This document shows positions 59,804 to 64,000 of a DNA stretch of 64,000 nucleotides, one piece after another. This stretch comes from Shewanella avicenniae (GTDB lineage Bacteria; Pseudomonadota; Gammaproteobacteria; Enterobacterales; Shewanellaceae): the NCBI RefSeq assembly GCF_017354945.1, contig NZ_CP071503.1, forward strand, positions 1,426,001-1,490,000, written 5' to 3'. Positions within the stretch are counted from its first letter, which is position 1; the number at the start of each line of letters is the position of its first letter. Below the pieces are notes generated by a model. That model ran no database searches. It worked only from the letters and a program-made list of their open reading frames with translations, and was not told where the DNA came from. Both the position numbers and the translations under genes were made by a program.

Positions 59804-61879
59804 TTACAGTTTGTAATTAACGCTTAGCATGATCAGGTGTGCCGTGTAGTCATGGTCGGTATTGCCTAGACTAACGACGTTCCAGATGCTGTTAATATCG
59901 AGATCATTGCTGGCGTCGTTATCTTCATATTTTTGCATACGATAATCGAGGCGAACCGCAACTTTCTCGGTGGCTTGGTAATTAGCATACAGATCCAGCG
60001 CTGTTTGTTTAGCGTAATAAGCGCCGTAGTCACCACTCAATGCTTGGCGCACTTGGGTGGTTGAATCAGAATCTGAGTAGGTGTAATCAACCCCTAAACG
60101 CAGTTTCTTTTCCAGCAGGTTATCGTAGTACGCACCAAAGCCCACCACATCAAAGGTATCTTCAACATGGCTGTACCAGTCTGGAGTGGCCATTGCGCTG
60201 CTGCCATTCAATTCTGACTTAATCAACTGATGGTTGTAGAACAGGTTGAAGTTCAGATCTTTGGTAGCTTGATAGTTCACGTTCGCATCAAAACTAGCAT
60301 CACGAGATTCGGTTAGCCCGATGTCGGTCTTGTCGTAATCATCGTAGGCATAACGACCGCCCACATCGATAGTGACTTTATCGTTAGGGGTATGCGAGAT
60401 ATGCATTTCCACCATACTGCGGTTACGATTCGCCATGTAGAACTTACGCAGCAGTGCATTTGATTCTGACGAGGTGTAACGCGATGCTTGATAGTTTGAA
60501 CCATCACGCTCGCCATAGCTGCCTTTTACCCACATATTCCAATGGGCAAAATTGTTCAGCGTGAAACGAGCCCACAGGGTGTTTTCATCTGTGGTTTCAC
60601 GGTCTTCATAGCTGCGTTCTTCACGTTCAAAGTCATAGCCCGCGTTTAACTTGATGCCAGAAGCAATGCGGTAATCCGCATCCAATTTGGCTTTCTGAGT
60701 TGTGCTGTCAAACGGGGTGTTATAGGCGGCTTGACCTGTCACATTGCTGATGCTGATTTGAGTCCACTGTTCAACATCGGTTTTGTTGTCACGGTCGTAA
60801 TAGTCATAACTCGCCACGACTTTGACGGGGCCAAAATGTTTAGCGGCTTTAATGTCTGCACCAAGAATATCCACCTGTGCATCGATCGATTCCGCCGGTA
60901 GGTTGTAGCTGTAACCTGTTGTTAATAGGTCATCATCTTGCGTCATGCGACCAACCAACACGCGGCCAGACACTGAGGCTCCGGCATTGGTGTAAACACC
61001 GCTGAGTGACACAGTGTGCGCTTGGTTATCAGGATCTTCAGCCAGATAAGCAGCCGTTTGACCTGCGGTCACACCAAATGGGTTGTCGTAACCTAGGCTA
61101 TCGTTGTTATTGCTGAAACGTGAGCCGCTGTAACTCAGTGCGCTAAACCAATGATCGCCACTCAGTTTTACACCCGCTTCAAGAATGTCAGTTGTGTAAT
61201 CAACATCTTGTGGCAACATTGTTGCTTGGTTGAAAATCACACCTGTGGTTTTTTTTGTGCCGGTTTTGTCTTCACGTAGATAGTTCATATAGGTGGTGAA
61301 CAGGCTATCTGACGTGTATTCAGCACCAATTGAATAACGCTTGCGCTGCAATGAAAGGTCAACGGGATAGGTTGTGACACCGGTTAAATCGGCGTTGTTA
61401 CCCGCGTTGATCCAATCACTGGCTAAGCTCAAATATTCACCGTCACGCTCAAACGGGGTTCGACCAGCATCGCTTCCATAGGTTGCAATTTGACGCAGGC
61501 CAGCGGTGACGTTGTATTTACCTGGTTTTCTCGCGCTAATAGAAGCACTACCACTATCCATGCCTAAATCGCGGGCATTAACCGTCAAACGATAGCCACT
61601 TTCACCAATGTGAGTGACTTCGGCACTGACTTTGCTGGCAATTTCATTTTCAGTGTCGAGCGCATTGGCTGAGTGGAGGTCATCACCATCATCGGCGTAT
61701 CCAATACCAAAAGTCACACTGCCTTCGGTACCTGCTTCAACTTTACAGGCACTGCATTTCCAGTTGTTAAATTTGATGCTATCGGTCTTGGCGTTGGCCA
61801 AATTGAAACCGTCGGCAGCCATCGCCATGCTTGCATTTGCCAGCAGCGCGATAGTAATCACATTAAGTTTGAATTTCAT
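59804..61879 (-). CDS. mtrB: MtrB outer membrane beta-barrel of the extracellular electron transfer complex
   Basis: A 691-residue barrel which in Shewanella holds MtrA and MtrC together across the outer membrane. The signal peptide is MKFKLNVITIALLANASMAMAA. The N-terminal CxxC typical of MtrB is C42-x-x-C45 (WKCSACKVE). The C-terminal half has motifs shared with MtrB of S. oneidensis (YDYYDRDN, EQWTQISI, DRETTDENT, NLLEKKLRLGVDYTYS). It starts 12 bases after mtrA. It could be the paralogue MtrE, but the neighbours mtrA and mtrC favour MtrB. Confidence 0.95.
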   Translation of the reverse strand: MKFKLNVITIALLANASMAMAADGFNLANAKTDSIKFNNWKCSACKVEAGTEGSVTFGIGYADDGDDLHSANALDTENEIASKVSAEVTHIGESGYRLTVNARDLGMDSGSASISARKPGKYNVTAGLRQIATYGSDAGRTPFERDGEYLSLASDWINAGNNADLTGVTTYPVDLSLQRKRYSIGAEYTSDSLFTTYMNYLREDKTGTKKTTGVIFNQATMLPQDVDYTTDILEAGVKLSGDHWFSALSYSGSRFSNNNDSLGYDNPFGVTAGQTAAYLAEDPDNQAHTVSLSGVYTNAGASVSGRVLVGRMTQDDDLLTTGYSYNLPAESIDAQVDILGADIKAAKHFGPVKVVASYDYYDRDNKTDVEQWTQISISNVTGQAAYNTPFDSTTQKAKLDADYRIASGIKLNAGYDFEREERSYEDRETTDENTLWARFTLNNFAHWNMWVKGSYGERDGSNYQASRYTSSESNALLRKFYMANRNRSMVEMHISHTPNDKVTIDVGGRYAYDDYDKTDIGLTESRDASFDANVNYQATKDLNFNLFYNHQLIKSELNGSSAMATPDWYSHVEDTFDVVGFGAYYDNLLEKKLRLGVDYTYSDSDSTTQVRQALSGDYGAYYAKQTALDLYANYQATEKVAVRLDYRMQKYEDNDASNDLDINSIWNVVSLGNTDHDYTAHLIMLSVNYKL

Positions 61880-61891
61880 CTCGCTGTCTCC

Positions 61892-62881
61892 TTAGCGCTG
61901 CAGCAGCTTGCCTGATGGATGATTAGAACCGTGAACCTGACTATGACAGTTCATACAGCTCTGGCCACCAGTAAAGGCTGAACCATTGACCATGCCACCG
62001 ACACTGGTGTTACCCAAATAAGCTGCACCGGTATGGCCTTCGCCAGCGTGACATTGTTGACACAGTTGTGGCGCGCGGATTTTCAGCATGGCATCGTTTG
62101 TGGTGCCATGTGGGTTGTGGCAGTTGGCGCAATTATCTGTTACTGGCGCGTGTTCCCACAATTTTGGACCACGTTTTTCAGCGTGACAGCTGTAGCAGGT
62201 TTCATTGATGGTTGGCTTTACCAAATCAGCGTCTGCATTGGTGCCATGTGGATTATGGCAATCAGTACAGGTCATTTGGTTCCATTTCAGCGGATGTGAA
62301 GAACGTTTATTCATGTCTGCTTTTTGCTTGGTATGGCAGCTCGTACACACTTCAGTTTCAGTTTCTTTTGACAGAATTGGGTCATTTGCAGCGTGAATGG
62401 AGTGACAAGACGCACAAGCTAGATCAGCACCCGCGTGGTGGCTGCTTTCCCAGTTCATGCGCTTATCATCTTGGTGACAGCTCATACACACGGAATTTTG
62501 CTTTTCAGCAGGTAGCGTTGAATCTTTACCAAAGGTGATCATCGGCTCATTAGCGCCTTTGTGTTTACCTTGTGGGCCGTGGCAAGCTTCACATTGCAAA
62601 CCCGCCATTGGGCTTTTACTGGAGGTAATTGCACCGTGAACGCCTTGGAAAATAGCCATCACTTTTTCATTACGCTTATGGCACATCAAACAGGTATCTG
62701 CACCTTTAGGTGAGTAGTTACCTTCTTCAAACTTTTTGTCGAGCGCTGCTTCTACTTCAGCAGGCTTCATTTTTTCGTCCCATTTCGCCGCGTGTGCGAT
62801 TTGCGACAGGCTCAGTGACATCACTGCGGTGAGCACCACAGTGTTCAGTACAGAGCGTAATTTTTGTTTTGTTTTCATCAT
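61892..62881 (-). CDS. mtrA: Periplasmic decahaem cytochrome MtrA
   Basis: Decahaem c-type cytochrome that carries electrons through the MtrB barrel. Ten CxxCH motifs are present in order: CLMCH, CEACH, CMSCH, CASCH, CTSCH, CTDCH, CYSCH, CANCH, CQQCH, CMNCH. A signal peptide runs to about residue 30 ([11 protein letters not shown]). AAGGA 5-8 bases ahead of the paired ATGs at 62881/62878 sets the start; in-frame starts further up lack such a site. The ending [13 protein letters not shown] is as in S. oneidensis MtrA. Length 329. Confidence 0.96.
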   Translation of the reverse strand: MMKTKQKLRSVLNTVVLTAVMSLSLSQIAHAAKWDEKMKPAEVEAALDKKFEEGNYSPKGADTCLMCHKRNEKVMAIFQGVHGAITSSKSPMAGLQCEACHGPQGKHKGANEPMITFGKDSTLPAEKQNSVCMSCHQDDKRMNWESSHHAGADLACASCHSIHAANDPILSKETETEVCTSCHTKQKADMNKRSSHPLKWNQMTCTDCHNPHGTNADADLVKPTINETCYSCHAEKRGPKLWEHAPVTDNCANCHNPHGTTNDAMLKIRAPQLCQQCHAGEGHTGAAYLGNTSVGGMVNGSAFTGGQSCMNCHSQVHGSNHPSGKLLQR

Positions 62882-62945
62882 TGGCATCCTTGATTTGTCC
62901 AAACTGGAAAGCAGGCAGGGCATTACACCCTGCCGTTCGGGCAAA

Positions 62946-64000
62946 TTACATATTCACTTGGGTATGATCTGCAGCAGTTGGTTTATGACAGTAGAAACAG
63001 GTTTCTGACTGTGCTGCTTGGTTAGCAGCGTTGTAGTCACCATTAACTACTGCACCATAACTTTCCAAGGTTTGTTGGCTGTGCAGTCCTTCAGACCCTA
63101 ATGTGTGGCAAGAAGTACATACTGCGGTCACCGGTGTGGTATAAGCACCCGCTGAAGTCGCCAACGCACCTTTCTTGTCAAATGCATCAAGATTGAATGA
63201 ACTGTGGCATTGGGTACATTCGGTGATGACGCCCACTTCGTTGTGAACAACGTGCAGTTTCATTTCAAACGCGCCACGCATTGCGCCGCCAGAGTAAGTG
63301 CCGTCTGGCGTATGACAAGCCACACAGCCATCTAAGCCAACCACGTTATTACGTGCCAATTGCTCGCTCATCACAAAACCAGCGTGATAGCCCTTGTGCA
63401 GTGAGAAGGTGTCACCGTGACATTGTTGACACGCACCGTAATTCACTGAATCGGTATGGCGGTGTGATGGTGCTGCACCTGATTTAGTGCCGAACGCAAG
63501 CGCCGCTTTCATGCTGGTGGTTGCAGAATCGGCCGCGCAGTTAACCACTTGATCTGCCGCGGAGCACATTTCTAAACCAACGAAGGTAAAGGCTGTATCA
63601 GTATCACCTGCGCCAAATGGCAACGCTGGGGTAACAAAGCTCAGAGTGTTACCGTCAATGGTGATGCCGTCTTGCAGTACGTTGTTGGAGACAAAGTCTT
63701 GCGAAAGGTGAGCCGCACCTGTACCTGGACTAGGTAAGTAACCCATTACTGGGAAGTTAGGTCCCACGTTAGTGATGGTTTCAAGACGCTTAATTTTTGG
63801 CAATTCAGCGGCCAAATCCAGCACATTTCCTTCACCGTCCAGCAGATTAATGCTGATAGTGGCAGTGTTGTCGTCATGGCCGGTCACGCTGACTTGCATA
63901 CCGCGAGTATCAATCACCGCACGCTTATGGGTGATAGCTTCACTGTGAACTTCTTCCGTCCACTCTGCAGTGTGACAAGCTACGCAGCTTGAGTTGTCTT
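62946..64000 (-). CDS. mtrC: Outer-surface decahaem cytochrome MtrC (partial, runs off right edge)
   Basis: C-terminal part of an OmcA/MtrC-family cytochrome, reductase at the cell surface for metals and electrodes. The frame is open to base 64000, so the N-terminus, lipobox and first haems are missing. Six CxxCH motifs remain: CVACH (near 63975), CQQCH, CVACH, CTQCH, CTSCH and CFYCH, matching haems 5-10. An Ig-like domain with [13 protein letters not shown] lies between the first and second, as in MtrC. The ending [20 protein letters not shown] closely follows S. oneidensis MtrC. Confidence 0.94.
   Translation of the reverse strand, partial: DNSSCVACHTAEWTEEVHSEAITHKRAVIDTRGMQVSVTGHDDNTATISINLLDGEGNVLDLAAELPKIKRLETITNVGPNFPVMGYLPSPGTGAAHLSQDFVSNNVLQDGITIDGNTLSFVTPALPFGAGDTDTAFTFVGLEMCSAADQVVNCAADSATTSMKAALAFGTKSGAAPSHRHTDSVNYGACQQCHGDTFSLHKGYHAGFVMSEQLARNNVVGLDGCVACHTPDGTYSGGAMRGAFEMKLHVVHNEVGVITECTQCHSSFNLDAFDKKGALATSAGAYTTPVTAVCTSCHTLGSEGLHSQQTLESYGAVVNGDYNAANQAAQSETCFYCHKPTAADHTQVNM

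Noticed and set aside
59804..61879. Assignment of the barrel as MtrE or another MtrB paralogue.
   Set aside because: Motifs, CxxC position and the mtrC-mtrA neighbours favour MtrB; a tree with MtrE and DmsF would settle it.

Overview
The window is a stretch of a gammaproteobacterial chromosome, almost certainly Shewanella or a very close relative. The strongest sign is the right edge, where mtrC, mtrA and mtrB, the multihaem and porin genes of the Shewanella metal-reduction pathway, are read leftwards. The cluster rlmN-pilW-rodZ-ispG-hisS-yfgM-bamB-der, the complete isc operon and the cydABX operon fit the same group. No tRNA, rRNA, insertion sequence, prophage or CRISPR array was recognised.

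Layout. 1-2.6 kb: a 5'-nucleotidase-like metallophosphatase (cut by the left edge) and a CorC/HlyC-type membrane protein, both on the minus strand. 2.8-11.8 kb: the plus-strand housekeeping cluster from rlmN to der. 11.9-23.8 kb: xseA (minus), guaB-guaA, a DUF1415 gene, tadA, mltF (minus) and purL. 23.9-27.8 kb: a 1.07-kb AT-rich control region and cydA-cydB-cydX, the cytochrome bd oxidase. 28-33.3 kb: a NTP_transf_6 gene, ompW, an unusual SDR protein, metA, suhB and trmJ. 33.3-39.7 kb: cysE and iscR-iscS-iscU-iscA-hscB-hscA-fdx.

40.1-44.3 kb, all minus: a CstA-family transporter and a LytTR regulator/LytS kinase pair that resembles the BtsS-BtsR/BtsT pyruvate-sensing system. The transporter promoter carries eight helically phased LytTR-type half-sites. 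44.4-46.6 kb: yecH, a ParA-like ATPase with a small partner, a PilZ protein and PsiE. 46.9-50.1 kb: a phosphohexomutase, then a translationally coupled dual-specificity phosphatase and kinase-fold protein behind two copies of a palindromic element. 50.2-59.4 kb, all minus: an S9 peptidase, panP, glycerate kinase, a GntP permease, cdaR, a uracil-DNA glycosylase homologue and a membrane protein. 59.8-64 kb: mtrB, mtrA and the C-terminal part of mtrC.

Several control elements suggest redox and nutrient sensing: Fnr/EtrA-like and Crp-like palindromes before cydA, a perfect Fnr box before ompW, an IscR type 1 site before iscR, Met boxes before metA, and a long inverted repeat before the glycerate permease. 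The least explained items are the eight-site LytTR array, the phosphatase/kinase-fold pair with its repeats, and the chromosomal ParA/small-partner pair.
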